DNA of 64,000 nucleotides from Winogradskyella helgolandensis (GTDB taxonomy: Bacteria > Bacteroidota > Bacteroidia > Flavobacteriales > Flavobacteriaceae), in the NCBI RefSeq assembly GCF_013404085.1, contig NZ_JABFHO010000001.1:806001-870000 (forward strand), in the 5' to 3' direction. The notes beneath the pieces were generated by a model. It ran no database searches, was not told the origin of the DNA, and worked only from the letters and a program-made list of their open reading frames with translations. Below, one piece after another: positions 10,101 to 19,017 of this stretch; the first letter of the stretch is position 1; the number at the start of each line of letters is the position of its first letter. A program made the translations under genes and the position numbers.

Positions 10101-13100
10101 ATACGTTAACAGCGTATTGTAACTTACATCTAAACTACTTAATGAAGTCCTAAACGCGCTTAAAATTGTTAATAAAGGATTAGCACTTAAATCTAAACTA
10201 CTTATTGAAGTATCATTTATTCGTAAATCTGTTAACGAAACATTATTACTTATATTTAAACTACTTAATGAAGTTTCCCTAACGGATAAATGAGTTAGTG
10301 CAGTATTATTAGTCACGTCTAAACTAGTTAGTAAACTGTTATCACCTACAATCAAAATAGTTAATGCTGTATTACTACTTATATCTATAGTACTTAATGA
10401 TGTGTTATAAGCATATAAAGTAGTGAGAGCTGTAAAATCCTTTATTCCTGTTAAATCACTAACACTTGTATTTGCTAAGTCTACTGTAGTTACCGTTTCA
10501 ATATTAGCCGTTACTACATAATCATCTAAAACATCATCTAAGTTATTATCTATTAAATACTGTTCAAAAACATTGTCTGGGACGTAAGTAAGTGCTACTG
10601 GGTTACAATCTTCACTATAACTACATGAGGTATCTTTTGTCCAACCCGAATAAATTCCTGTGCCAGCATTTGCTGCTGCTGCATCTGCTACGGTTATACA
10701 ATCTAAGTTAGATGTGTTAAGCGAACGAAAAAGAGTTAATGAAGCTTGGTTACTTAAGTCTAAACTACTAATTGAGGTATCATTTACATCTAAAAAAGTT
10801 AACATAGTATTATTACTAACATCTAAGCTAGTTATGGATGAGCCTTGAATACTTAAACCATCTAAAATTACATTATTACTAACATCTAAACTACTTATAG
10901 GTGTTCCACCAACAATTAGTCTTGTTAATGAGATATTATTACTAACATCTAAACTACTTATAGATGTATAATGTATTTGTAAATTATCTAATGCTAAATT
11001 ATTACTAACATCTAAACTACTTATAGAAGTGCCAAAAGCATATAAAGTAGTTAATGCCGCAAAATCCTCTATTCCCGTTAAGTCACTTATATTCCTGTTT
11101 CCTACATTTACTGTAGTTACCGTCGCAATATCATCTGTTACGACATAATCATCTAAAACATCATCTAAGTTATTATCTATTAAATACTGTTCAAAAACAT
11201 TATCTGGAACATAAGTAAGCGCTACTGGATTACAGTCTTCACTGTAACTACAGGTGCCATCTTTTGTCCAATTGGTATAAATACCTGTAGTGGCATCTGC
11301 CGCAGTGGCATCTGCTACGGTTATGCAATCTAAATTTGGTGTGTTAGTGGCATTAAAATATATTAATTCAGTATTATTACTTACATCTAAACTACTTATT
11401 GAGGTATTATCTACATATAAACCAACTAATGAGGTATTTGTACCCACATCTAAAGTGCTAATTTGGGTATTACTAATTACTAAGACAATTAATTCAGTAT
11501 TACCACTAATATCAATACTACTTAATGGTGTGCTACCCATACGTAAAGAAATTAATTGAGTGTTGCTGCTCACATCTATACTACTTATGCTGGTGTCAGT
11601 AATATTTAAACCCGTTAATAAGGTATTCATACTCACATCTATATTACTTATTGCTGTATTTCGTATATCTAAATGAATTAATGCGGTATTTGAGCTTACA
11701 TCTAAACTACTTATAGAGGTTCCAAAAGCATATAAAACTTCTAATGCAGTATTATTACTTACATCTAAACTACTCAGTGGGGTATTAAAAACATTTAATT
11801 CCGTTAATGCTGTAAAATCCTCTATACCTGTTAAATTACTAACACTTGTATTATATAATTCTACTAAAGTTACAGTCTCAATATTAGCCGTTACAACATA
11901 ATCATCTAAAACATCATCCAGTTCATTATCTATTAAATACTGTTCAAAAACATTATCTGGAACATAAGTAAGCGCTACTGGATTACAGTCTTCACTGTAA
12001 CTACAGGTGCCATCTTTTGTCCAATTGGTATAAATACCTGTAGTGGCATCTGCCGCAGTGGCATCTGCTACGGTTATGCAATCTAAGTTAGAAGTGTAAT
12101 TTGCTTCTAAATTAGTTAATGCAGTATTAGTACTTAAATCTAAACTGCTTAGTGGTGTATTACTTACATATAAAGTGGTCAATGCAATATTTGTACTTAC
12201 ATCTAAACTACTCAGAGATGACGTATTATTAATAGATAAGAATGTTAATGCGGTATTCAAACTCAAATCTATACTACTTATTGAAGTTCCAAAAGCATTT
12301 AATGTAGTTAATAAAGTATTATTACTTACATCCAAACTGGTTAATGGACTATTAGAAACACGCAAATCTGTTAATAAAGTATTATTACTTACGTCTAAAC
12401 TGGTTAGTGATGTCTCATAAGTATATAAAGCTGTTAATGCTGTATTACTACTCACATCTAAACTAGATAGTGAACTGTTATCACTTGCACTTAAAATAGT
12501 TAATGCAGCAAAATCCTCTATTCCTGTTAAATCACTTACACCTGTATTACCTAAATTTACAAAAGTTACCGTCTCAATATTAGCTGTTGGTACATAATCA
12601 TCTAACACATCATCTAAGTTATTATCTATTAAATACTGTTCAAAAACATTGTCTGGGACATAAGTAAGTGCTACTGGGTTACAATCTTCGCTGTAACTAC
12701 AGGTGGCATCTTTTTGCCAACTAGCGTAAATACCTGTACCTGCATTTGCTGCCGTGGCATCTGCTACTTTAATACAATCTAAGTTAGATGTAATAATAGC
12801 ATATAAAAAAGTTAATGCTGAATTATTACTCACATCTAAACTACTTAATGCTGAAAATTCAACAGTTAAAGTTGATAATGAGGCATTATTACTAACATCT
12901 ATATTACTTATTGAAGTATTACCAATACCTAAACTAGATAGTGCTGTATTATTACTGACATCTAAACTACTTAACGAAGAAAAAGAAACATTTAAATAGT
13001 ATAATGCAATATTACTACTAAGATCTAGACTACTTATTGAGGTGTTCTCAATATTTAAATTATATAATGCTAAATTATTACTGACATCTAAACTACTTAA

Positions 13101-15755
13101 TGAAGATTCAAAAGCATTTAAAACATATAAAGCTGTATTACTGCTTACATCAATACTACTTAAAGAAGTGTTAGAAATATTTAAATTAAATAATGCAGTA
13201 AAGTCTTCAATACCTGTTAAATTACTAATGTTTGTATTACTTAAATCTACTGCAGTTACCGTCTCAATATTAGCTGTTGGTACATAATCATCTAAGACAT
13301 CATCTAAGTTATTATCTATTAAATACTGTTCAAAAACATCGTCTGGAACGTGTGTAAGTGCTACTGGGTTACAATCTTCACTGTAACTAACAGTCCCATC
13401 TTCATACCAACCTGAGTAATTTCCCGTACCTGAGGTTGCAGCTGTTTCATCTGCAACGTTAATACAGTCTAAGTTAGACATATTAAAAGCATAGAATTCA
13501 GTTAATGCTGTATTCATACTTAAATCTAAATGACTTAAAGATAAGTCTTGAACATCTAAATAAGTTAATGAAATATTACTTGTAACATCTAGACTACTAA
13601 TAGATGTTTGTTGTACTTCTAAATGAGTTAAGGCAGTATTACTACTCACATCTATACTACTAAGCGGTGTACTACTTACCGATAAATAAGTCAATAAAGT
13701 ATTACTACTCACATCTAAACTGCTTAATGTTGAACTATAGGCTTCTAAGTGAGTTAAAGCAGTAAAATCTTCAATACCTGTTAAATTAATAACACTTGAA
13801 TTATATAAATAAACTTCAGTTAAGTCTTCAATTTTATAAGTTAATACATAATCATCTAATGGTGCAGAATCGTAATTATTACTTATTAAGTATTGCTCAA
13901 ACCCATCATCTGGCACATAAGTAAGCGCAAGACAGTCTACACTATAACTACAAGAGTCATCTTTTTGCCAATTGGTATAAATTCCGGTACCAGCATTTGC
14001 TACTTCAGAATCTAATACGCTAATACAATCTAAAGTAGATATCTCATCAGCATTTAAAGTTGTTAATAAGGTATTATTTCTAAGATCCAAATTACTTAAG
14101 GATGTGTCATATACATTTAAAGTGGTTAAAAATGTATTATTACTTACATCTAAATTACTTATTGATGTGGTATTAATATCTAATTCTATTAATGCTGTAT
14201 TATTACTGACATCCAAACTATTTAATGCAGCATTATATGCTGAGAAATTTGTTAATAACGTATTATTACTTAGATCTATACTACTTAATAGATAAGTACC
14301 ATTAATATTTAAAGTCGTTAATGCGGTATTAGCACTTATATCTAAACTACTTAAATTAGTACCGTTAATATTTAAAGTCGTTAATGCAGTATTGTTGCTA
14401 ACATCTAAACTAGATATACTGATATTTTCAATATTCAAAGCGGTTAAAGCGGTATTACTGCTTATGTCTAAACTATTTATATTAGTATTATCAAGGTTTA
14501 ATGTGGTTAAGGCTGTAAAATCATCCAATCCTGTTAAGTCACTAACACCTGAATTAGATAAATTTAATTCTGTTACAGTTTCAATATTAGCTGTTGGTAC
14601 AAAACCATCTATTGGTGCAGAATCATAATTTTGATCTATTAAGTACTCCTCAAAGCTATAATCTGGTATATAGGTATATGGAATACTACAATCTTCAGTA
14701 TAATTACAATCTACATCTTTAGACCAACTTGAGTAAATACCTGATCCTGAAGAAGCCGAAAATGCATCAGCTACAGTAATACAAAATAAATTAACCGTAT
14801 TATATGCACCTAAATTTGTTAAGGCTGTATTAGCACTCACATCTAAACTACTTATTGTTGAATCATAAAGTTCTAAAGTGGTTAATGCTAAATTATTACT
14901 TACATCTAAACTACTTAAAGAACTACTAGAAATATCTAAAGTGGTTAATGCTGTAAAATCTTCTATCCCTGTTAAGTCTGTAATTGCTAAACCATAAATA
15001 CTAACATTAGTTACAAATTGAATAGCTTCAGTTCTTACATAATCGTCTAGTGGCCCACTATCAAGATTTTGGTTTATTAAGTACTGCTCAAAAATGTCAT
15101 CTGGAACGTGAGTGTATGGAATATTATTACAATCTAAGCTATAAAAAGAGGTTTGATCAATATACCAGTCTCCATTATTTGTATTAGTATTTGCTAATAC
15201 TAAATCATTAACTGTAATACAATCTAAATTAGAAGTATTAGTAATATCTAAATTAACTAATGCTGTATTATTACTAATATCTAAATTACTTAATGAAGTA
15301 TTAGAAGCATTTAAAGTTTCTAATAATGTATTGTTGCTAACATCTAAACTACTTATTGAAGTATTAGAAGCATTTAAAGTTTCTAATAATGTATTGCTGC
15401 TAACATCTAAACTACTTATCGAAGTATTAAAAACATATAAACTTTTTAATACTGTATTGTTGCTAACATCTAAACTATTTATTGACGCAGAACTACCAAC
15501 ATCCAAAGTAGTTAATCCTGAAAAATCTTCTAATCCTGTTAAATTAGTAATACCATAACCACCTAAATATAAATCAGTAATAGATGTAATATTAGCCGTT
15601 GGTACATAATCATCTAATATTGGATCTAGATCAATGCCTACATCTATTAAATACTGCTCAAAGCCATCGTCTGGGACGTAAGTATTCTGAGCGGTTATAT
15701 AATTGACAAATAATAGACTAAATAAACATAATAGATAAGGTAATTTCGTTTTCAT
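7152..15755 (-). CDS. Giant multi-module leucine-rich-repeat surface protein with T9SS sorting domain
   Basis: This 2867-residue exported protein starts with a signal peptide ending near YITAQ. Ten tandem modules (about residues 24-2180, 145-255 residues each) follow. Each opens with a short cap resembling YVPDDxFEQYLI, then a DLTGIEDF segment, then LRR units of 21 residues of the type SLDVSNNTALTTLNI. Most modules close with a Cys-containing linker (NLDCITVAD ... CSYSEDC). After them comes a lamin-tail-like domain (about 2185-2290, IISEVMQNPN...GEYFEVYN), a beta-rich region with a GNPYPSYMNVQDF motif, and a C-terminal T9SS type A sorting domain (about 2785-2867). It is therefore predicted to be secreted by T9SS and attached to the cell surface or released. 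LRR arrays usually bind proteins or glycans, so adhesion or prey and host recognition is plausible but unproven. Internal DNA identity between modules implies recent duplication. Upstream repeats suggest LytTR control. Confidence 0.93.
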   Translation of the reverse strand: MKTKLPYLLCLFSLLFVNYITAQNTYVPDDGFEQYLIDVGIDLDPILDDYVPTANITSITDLYLGGYGITNLTGLEDFSGLTTLDVGSSASINSLDVSNNTVLKSLYVFNTSISSLDVSSNTLLETLNASNTSISSLDVSNNTLLETLNASNTSLSNLDISNNTALVNLDITNTSNLDCITVNDLVLANTNTNNGDWYIDQTSFYSLDCNNIPYTHVPDDIFEQYLINQNLDSGPLDDYVRTEAIQFVTNVSIYGLAITDLTGIEDFTALTTLDISSSSLSSLDVSNNLALTTLELYDSTISSLDVSANTALTNLGAYNTVNLFCITVADAFSASSGSGIYSSWSKDVDCNYTEDCSIPYTYIPDYSFEEYLIDQNYDSAPIDGFVPTANIETVTELNLSNSGVSDLTGLDDFTALTTLNLDNTNINSLDISSNTALTALNIENISISSLDVSNNTALTTLNINGTNLSSLDISANTALTTLNINGTYLLSSIDLSNNTLLTNFSAYNAALNSLDVSNNTALIELDINTTSISNLDVSNNTFLTTLNVYDTSLSNLDLRNNTLLTTLNADEISTLDCISVLDSEVANAGTGIYTNWQKDDSCSYSVDCLALTYVPDDGFEQYLISNNYDSAPLDDYVLTYKIEDLTEVYLYNSSVINLTGIEDFTALTHLEAYSSTLSSLDVSSNTLLTYLSVSSTPLSSIDVSSNTALTHLEVQQTSISSLDVTSNISLTYLDVQDLSLSHLDLSMNTALTEFYAFNMSNLDCINVADETAATSGTGNYSGWYEDGTVSYSEDCNPVALTHVPDDVFEQYLIDNNLDDVLDDYVPTANIETVTAVDLSNTNISNLTGIEDFTALFNLNISNTSLSSIDVSSNTALYVLNAFESSLSSLDVSNNLALYNLNIENTSISSLDLSSNIALYYLNVSFSSLSSLDVSNNTALSSLGIGNTSISNIDVSNNASLSTLTVEFSALSSLDVSNNSALTFLYAIITSNLDCIKVADATAANAGTGIYASWQKDATCSYSEDCNPVALTYVPDNVFEQYLIDNNLDDVLDDYVPTANIETVTFVNLGNTGVSDLTGIEDFAALTILSASDNSSLSSLDVSSNTALTALYTYETSLTSLDVSNNTLLTDLRVSNSPLTSLDVSNNTLLTTLNAFGTSISSIDLSLNTALTFLSINNTSSLSSLDVSTNIALTTLYVSNTPLSSLDLSTNTALTNLEANYTSNLDCITVADATAADATTGIYTNWTKDGTCSYSEDCNPVALTYVPDNVFEQYLIDNELDDVLDDYVVTANIETVTLVELYNTSVSNLTGIEDFTALTELNVFNTPLSSLDVSNNTALEVLYAFGTSISSLDVSSNTALIHLDIRNTAISNIDVSMNTLLTGLNITDTSISSIDVSSNTQLISLRMGSTPLSSIDISGNTELIVLVISNTQISTLDVGTNTSLVGLYVDNTSISSLDVSNNTELIYFNATNTPNLDCITVADATAADATTGIYTNWTKDGTCSYSEDCNPVALTYVPDNVFEQYLIDNNLDDVLDDYVVTDDIATVTTVNVGNRNISDLTGIEDFAALTTLYAFGTSISSLDVSNNLALDNLQIHYTSISSLDVSNNISLTRLIVGGTPISSLDVSNNVILDGLSIQGSSITSLDVSNNTMLTFLDVNDTSISSLDLSNQASLTLFRSLNTSNLDCITVADAAAANAGTGIYSGWTKDTSCSYSEDCNPVALTYVPDNVFEQYLIDNNLDDVLDDYVVTANIETVTTVDLANTSVSDLTGIKDFTALTTLYAYNTSLSTIDISSNTALTILIVGDNSLLTSLDVTNNTALTHLSVRETSLSSLNISNNVSLTDLRINDTSISSLDLSANPLLTILSAFRTSLSSLDVSYNTLLTYLAVDQTSLSSLDVSNHNSLTYLSTNFTSNLDCIAVANEFAANAGTGIYSGWTKDASCSYSEHCSPIGYTYVPDDQFELYLIDRGWDDVLDNYVLTANIETQPAINLIAFPGVVDLTGIEDFTALTQLFANNSSVATVDLSANLALTTIYLGNTSISSLDVSANTALNNLNVGGSSLTNLELGSAPITILNASQTPLSSLDISGSTSLINVNLNNTSISSLILTTNTSLTQLNLVNTPISSLDVRSNTALTNLFTQNTNNLFCINVADEVAAIAGNGIYSNWTKDSTCSYSENCGLVSTGNLIISEVMQNPNIVSDINGEYFEVYNPEAFPVNLNGWTISDGNSDLHTITGDVIVDADSFIVLGNNSNTVTNGGVTLDYQYANIDLDNGADALILTDGNTTEIDRVEYDGGTIWPNPDGAAMIYVGSNIENNNDGSLWEAATTSESITTDFGSPGSNGEDQIVDWLVYVNSSWNRPPTIETDLKNALIKASEVYSFTSSVDLLSLVVKEDADVTINAAVTLKVPNVILESTSTGYASLISNGTITGLVNYKRHVNAVQSIGGNDLVTPPVSGQVFTDFVAQNDNIVSNTANTLFLFGPFDKTIGDYVTYSNTETAELVSGIGYRAGTTDNGILHFQGTINQGSVSQSVSNSGPFYSKWNLIGNPYPSYMNVQDFLSNTNNLTTLDANNAGIYGYDGDASDGWVIYNLNTIDYTTALAPGQGFFVAVENTGTVEFNSNIRQHGTTDDFIAGRSSNTNQHLRLELNNGNKTYKTDFYFNDNSSDGLDLGYDAGMFGNSAGSFAIYSHLVEDNTGLDMAIQSLAKDFLSEGIVPLGINANEGEQLTIAIETSSLPQTVEVYLEDTVENTFTLLNTSNYVITPSSTLEGTGRFYLHFSNTTLSNLENELDKLKIYTSKATKELIVSGQLYEDAKAKLYDVNGREILSVVLDSSIHNNAIDIKHIQFGVYILQISNSSHNYNQKVIIN
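11171..11332 (-). repeat. 162-bp perfect internal direct repeat, copy A
   Basis: By eye this segment is identical over its whole length to 11925-12086. It encodes the module junction (Cys linker plus cap). Flanking LRRs differ, so identity is confined to the junction. That pattern points to recent duplication or gene conversion. Confidence 0.88.
11925..12086 (-). repeat. 162-bp perfect internal direct repeat, copy B
   Basis: This is the second copy of the junction segment at 11171-11332, 754 bp away in the same orientation. The pair is a likely site for RecA-mediated loss or gain of one LRR module. Confidence 0.88.
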
Positions 15756-15784
15756 AATTCAGAATTAATTAATAGCTTGAATTA

Positions 15785-15792
15785 CAAGAGTA
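15785..15792 (-). promoter_or_regulatory. Possible -7 element of the giant LRR gene
   Basis: On the minus strand TACTCTTG differs from TAnnTTTG by one base. It lies about 30 bp before the start codon at 15755 and 28 bp downstream of the paired direct repeats at 15821-15850. A weak core element together with upstream repeats fits an activator-dependent promoter. Confidence 0.35.
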
Positions 15793-15820
15793 TAAAAATT
15801 ACTTTTTTATAAAAAAAATT

Positions 15821-15850
15821 TGTTCTGAAACGCCGTTTTTTGTTCTGAAA
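15821..15850 (-). promoter_or_regulatory. Candidate LytTR operator: two identical 10-bp direct repeats
   Basis: TGTTCTGAAA occurs at 15821-15830 and again at 15841-15850 (plus-strand reading), separated by exactly 10 bases. The 20-bp centre spacing puts both on one face of the helix. LytTR regulators such as AgrA and AlgR recognise paired direct repeats of about 9-10 bp at this kind of spacing. The pair lies 66-95 bp upstream of the giant gene start. The link to the LytTR regulator at 4651-5340 is inferred from geometry and neighbourhood. Confidence 0.45.
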
Positions 15851-16451
15851 GTAAATACATAGAGTGGTTAATCTTATTTTTTGGTAGTTAATAGATCGGT
15901 TAATCTTGCATATACCATTTTAATAAGCCTTAAAATGAATAAGTTATAGTGATTAAAAATATTAGCTTATCCATCCATAATATTTAAATTGTTGTAATAC
16001 TATAATGTAGATTAATTAAAGTAGACAGTTCTTATAAAATTCATTTAACGAAGACGTTAAATTATTAGTTTTCAAATCACTAATGAATCAATTGTTAATA
16101 GTAGTTTCATTGTTCATAAGTGCAGATAAAATAACAACTAATTGTTAATATCTGTTCACAACTATTGAAAACAAAAATTAGGATTATTCATTTATTTTTC
16201 CAAACTAAAATTGAAACGTCATAACCAAATAAGTTAGTACTTTTTTTAAAATAAGTTATCAGACCTAAAAGTTGTGAAATGAACAGTATTTTACAAAATA
16301 CATGTTAGTCAATTCTATTAACATTCGTTATTAACAGTTGTTAATAGCTTTTTAATTTAGCTTAAAAATGAAGCGTTTAGATGTAAACTTAGTGTTAACT
16401 AAAATGTTGTAAAATGTAAACTACGAGTATTCAAAATAAAACTTCAAAAAG

Positions 16452-16619
16452 TTATAGCCACTATTAACATACTATAATAACCACCATTTATTTTTTTAAA
16501 TTTTAAAAGAAAACTGATTATATGTATATATATGTTCATAACATCGTTTTTCTCGATTTTCAATTCAAATTTTCAAATAGATTATTTTAATACTATATTG
16601 TAAGACTAATCTGTTTAAT
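16452..16619 (+). repeat. Duplicated leader/promoter segment, copy 1
   Basis: About 168 bp just upstream of the 16629 gene are nearly identical to 19018-19178. By eye there are about ten substitutions and one 6-bp indel. The copy ends 9 bases before the start codon. Conservation of non-coding DNA at this level implies recent tandem duplication, or retention of a shared promoter and 5' UTR. Confidence 0.9.
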
Positions 16620-16628
16620 TATGATATT

Positions 16629-18881
16629 ATGAAAAAATTATTACTCTTATTTATTTTAATTCCTCTTTTAAATTTTGGTCAAGTACAAATTGGACAAGAT
16701 ATTTTTGGAGATATAGAAGATAGACTTGGTTTCGCTGTAAGTTCTAATTCCGATGGTTCTATAATTGCTGTTTCATCACCAAATAATGAAAATGCTACTG
16801 GTTATGTTAGAGTTTATGAAAATATTAATGATTCATGGACACAGATAGGTCAAGATATTACTGGTGACTTTGGAGGCGATAAGTTTGGATTTTCAGTAAG
16901 TCTTAGTTCTGATGGATCTATTATAGCTATTTCTGCACCATATAGAGATGGTGGTATTGTTAAAGTATTCGAAAATGTAAGTAATAATTGGGTTCAATTA
17001 GGTGCTGATATAATTGGAGAATCTGAAGGTGATGTTTCAGGATATTCTATAAGTTTAAGTGGGAATGGTGATATTCTTGCTATAGGTACTCCTTACGGTA
17101 GTAGTACTAAGGGACATATAAGAATTTTTGAGAATATATCAGGTGTTTGGACGCAAAATGGTTCTAATATTGAAGGAGAGAATGTGTTTGATTTTTCAGC
17201 AGTTTCTGTTTCTTTAAGTAAAGATGGTTCTACCGTTGCTGAGGGTAGTTATTTAAACGGAGCAAATGGAGATTGGTCAGGACAGGCAAGAGTATTTAAG
17301 AATATATCAGGAGTTTGGACTCAAATAGGTGCTAATTTTAATGGTGAAACCGGTGATTTTTTAGGAATTTCTATAAGTTTAAATTCTAACGGTACGGTAT
17401 TAGCTATAGGAGCTACTAAAGGTACTGATGATGATATAAATTATGGACAAGTTAAAGTATATAGAAATATAGATAGTAATTGGTCTCAAATTGGTTCTAA
17501 TATTAATGCCACATCAGGTATTACTAATTTTGGTAGCGCTGTAGATTTGAATTCTAATGGTACGATATTAGCCATTGGTGATAACAGTAATGATGATAAT
17601 GGTTTAGGTTCTGGAGAAGTAAAAATTTTTGAAAATGAAAATGAAAATTGGACTCAAATAGGAACTGATATCAATGGTGAATCAGTTGATGATTTTTTAG
17701 GATATTCATTAAGTTTGAATTCTTTAGGTACTACTATAGTTATTAGTGCTGGTGGTAACGATGGTAATGGTTTAGATTCCGGACAAGTTAAAGTTTATGA
17801 TTTATCATCAATAGTAAATAGTCAAACCACTTTAATACCAGATATGGCCTTTGAACAAGCTTTAATAGACCAATCAATAGATAGTGATGGAATATTGAAT
17901 GGTGAAGTTTTAACCTCTGATATATCCAGTTTAACAACCTTAAATGTTATGGATTCTGGTATTTCAGATTTAACAGGTATTGAAGATTTTGTAAACTTAA
18001 CGAGTTTAAGGGCTGATATAAATGAGCTAACCAGTATAGATGTATCAAATAATACAAATCTAACAAGTTTAATTGTTACTTCTAATCAATTAACGAGTAT
18101 AGATGTCTCAAATAATACAGGTTTAACATTTTTAGCTCTTGCTTTTAATCAGCTGACAAATTTAGATGTTTCTAATAATACAAATTTAATAACTTTAGGT
18201 GTTAGCTATAATGAATTAACAACTATTGATTTATCTAATAATATAAATTTAGAAGAGGTAATTATTTTTAATAATCAACTAACTAGTATTAATGTATCTA
18301 ACATAACAGGTTTAATCGATTTATATCTTGGTTTTAATCAACTTACTAACATAGATTTATCTAGTAATGTAAATTTAGATTTAATATATATTAACAATAA
18401 CTTACTTACTAGTATTGATTTAACTTCAAATAACCAATTAGGTTATGTTATACTTAATGATAATAGTTTAACAAGTCTAAATATCCAGAATGGATCAAAT
18501 ACTTTAATAGATTCTTATTTTATCGTCAACGGTAATTCTGACCTTTTATGTATTCAAGTTGATGATGTTAATTATTCAGAAACAAATTGGACTACTATTG
18601 ATTTACAAACTAGTTTTTCAACAGATTGTAGTGCATTGAGTATCGTAGATTTTAATCAAAATAGTTTTAAAATATTTCCTAATCCAGCCAAAGACCAATT
18701 TACTATTCAATTAGATAAATTATCAAATTTACAAAACGTTAGTATCTATAATAATATAGGTCAATTGATTTTAACTTCTAAAGAAACCACTATTGATTCT
18801 TCTAAACTAGCCTCTGGTTTATACGTAGTAGAAATAGAAACTAATAGAGGAAAATCGGCTAAAAAACTGATTATAGAATAA
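16629..18881 (+). CDS. T9SS secreted chimera: seven-bladed propeller plus LRR module
   Basis: This 750-residue protein has a signal peptide (to about residue 18, LLNFGQ) and then seven repeats of about 50 residues (about 20-395). Their pattern is GxSVSLSSDGSIIAIS ... GxVRVYEN ... WTQIGxDIxGE, as in FG-GAP-like or WD-like beta-propellers. A cap like that of the giant protein follows (LIPDMAFEQALI), with LRRs of the type LTSIDVSNNTNLT (about 400-640). It ends with a Cys-containing closing segment and a T9SS type A sorting domain (about 675-750, FPNPAKDQF). It should be secreted to the cell surface. It joins the architecture of its downstream paralogue to an LRR module of its upstream neighbour. 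Function unknown; surface binding is the simplest guess. Confidence 0.9.
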   Translation: MKKLLLLFILIPLLNFGQVQIGQDIFGDIEDRLGFAVSSNSDGSIIAVSSPNNENATGYVRVYENINDSWTQIGQDITGDFGGDKFGFSVSLSSDGSIIAISAPYRDGGIVKVFENVSNNWVQLGADIIGESEGDVSGYSISLSGNGDILAIGTPYGSSTKGHIRIFENISGVWTQNGSNIEGENVFDFSAVSVSLSKDGSTVAEGSYLNGANGDWSGQARVFKNISGVWTQIGANFNGETGDFLGISISLNSNGTVLAIGATKGTDDDINYGQVKVYRNIDSNWSQIGSNINATSGITNFGSAVDLNSNGTILAIGDNSNDDNGLGSGEVKIFENENENWTQIGTDINGESVDDFLGYSLSLNSLGTTIVISAGGNDGNGLDSGQVKVYDLSSIVNSQTTLIPDMAFEQALIDQSIDSDGILNGEVLTSDISSLTTLNVMDSGISDLTGIEDFVNLTSLRADINELTSIDVSNNTNLTSLIVTSNQLTSIDVSNNTGLTFLALAFNQLTNLDVSNNTNLITLGVSYNELTTIDLSNNINLEEVIIFNNQLTSINVSNITGLIDLYLGFNQLTNIDLSSNVNLDLIYINNNLLTSIDLTSNNQLGYVILNDNSLTSLNIQNGSNTLIDSYFIVNGNSDLLCIQVDDVNYSETNWTTIDLQTSFSTDCSALSIVDFNQNSFKIFPNPAKDQFTIQLDKLSNLQNVSIYNNIGQLILTSKETTIDSSKLASGLYVVEIETNRGKSAKKLIIE

Positions 18882-18947
18882 CTAAATATCACTTCGAGTA
18901 AAATTCTTATTTAAAAAATTGAGTATCGAGAAGTTTTATATAATAAA

Positions 18948-18981
18948 GAAAAAGCGTTGTAAATTTTACAGCGCTTTTTTC
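18948..18981 (+). terminator. Rho-independent terminator
   Basis: The stem GAAAAAGCGTTGTAAA pairs with TTTACAGCGCTTTTTTC with one G-T pair and is followed by T-rich sequence. It ends the 16629 gene transcript. Its core (AGCGCTGTAA) also forms the hairpin after the downstream paralogue, so the terminator appears to have been duplicated with the gene. Confidence 0.8.
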
Positions 18982-19017
18982 ATTAAAAGAAATTTATTAA
19001 AATAAAAACTAATAAAA

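Larger units (their letters stand above)
9310..15570 (-). repeat. Tandem 63-bp LRR-encoding repeats in ten higher-order modules
   Basis: Within the giant gene the DNA repeats a degenerate 63-bp unit (21 codons) many tens of times. Higher-order modules recur every roughly 430-760 bp, marked by the cap codons near 15660, 15100, 14665, 13905, 13340, 12650, 11960, 11200, 10580 and 9880. The nested periodicity fits growth by unequal recombination. Confidence 0.9.
15756..16628. other. 873-bp divergent intergenic region between the giant LRR gene and the propeller gene
   Basis: This is the longest non-coding stretch of the window, very A+T-rich and without a convincing ORF on either strand. It holds the candidate LytTR repeats (15821-15850), a second direct repeat GGTTAATCTT at 15866-15875 and 15898-15907 (32-bp spacing), several TTGTTAATA copies (about 16091, 16141 and 16336), and a leader (16452-16619) duplicated upstream of the next gene. 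It reads as a large regulatory region for two surface-protein genes. Confidence 0.7.

Noticed and set aside
8721..15558. Many plus-strand open frames of 60-90 codons opposite the giant LRR gene
   Set aside because: They repeat with the LRR period (runs like LLLTSKLL) and are the antisense reading of the repeated codons; they have no own promoters or recognisable domains.
9310..15570. CRISPR-like regular repeats
   Set aside because: The 63-bp units are contiguous, in frame, degenerate and encode LRRs; there are no unique spacers or cas genes.
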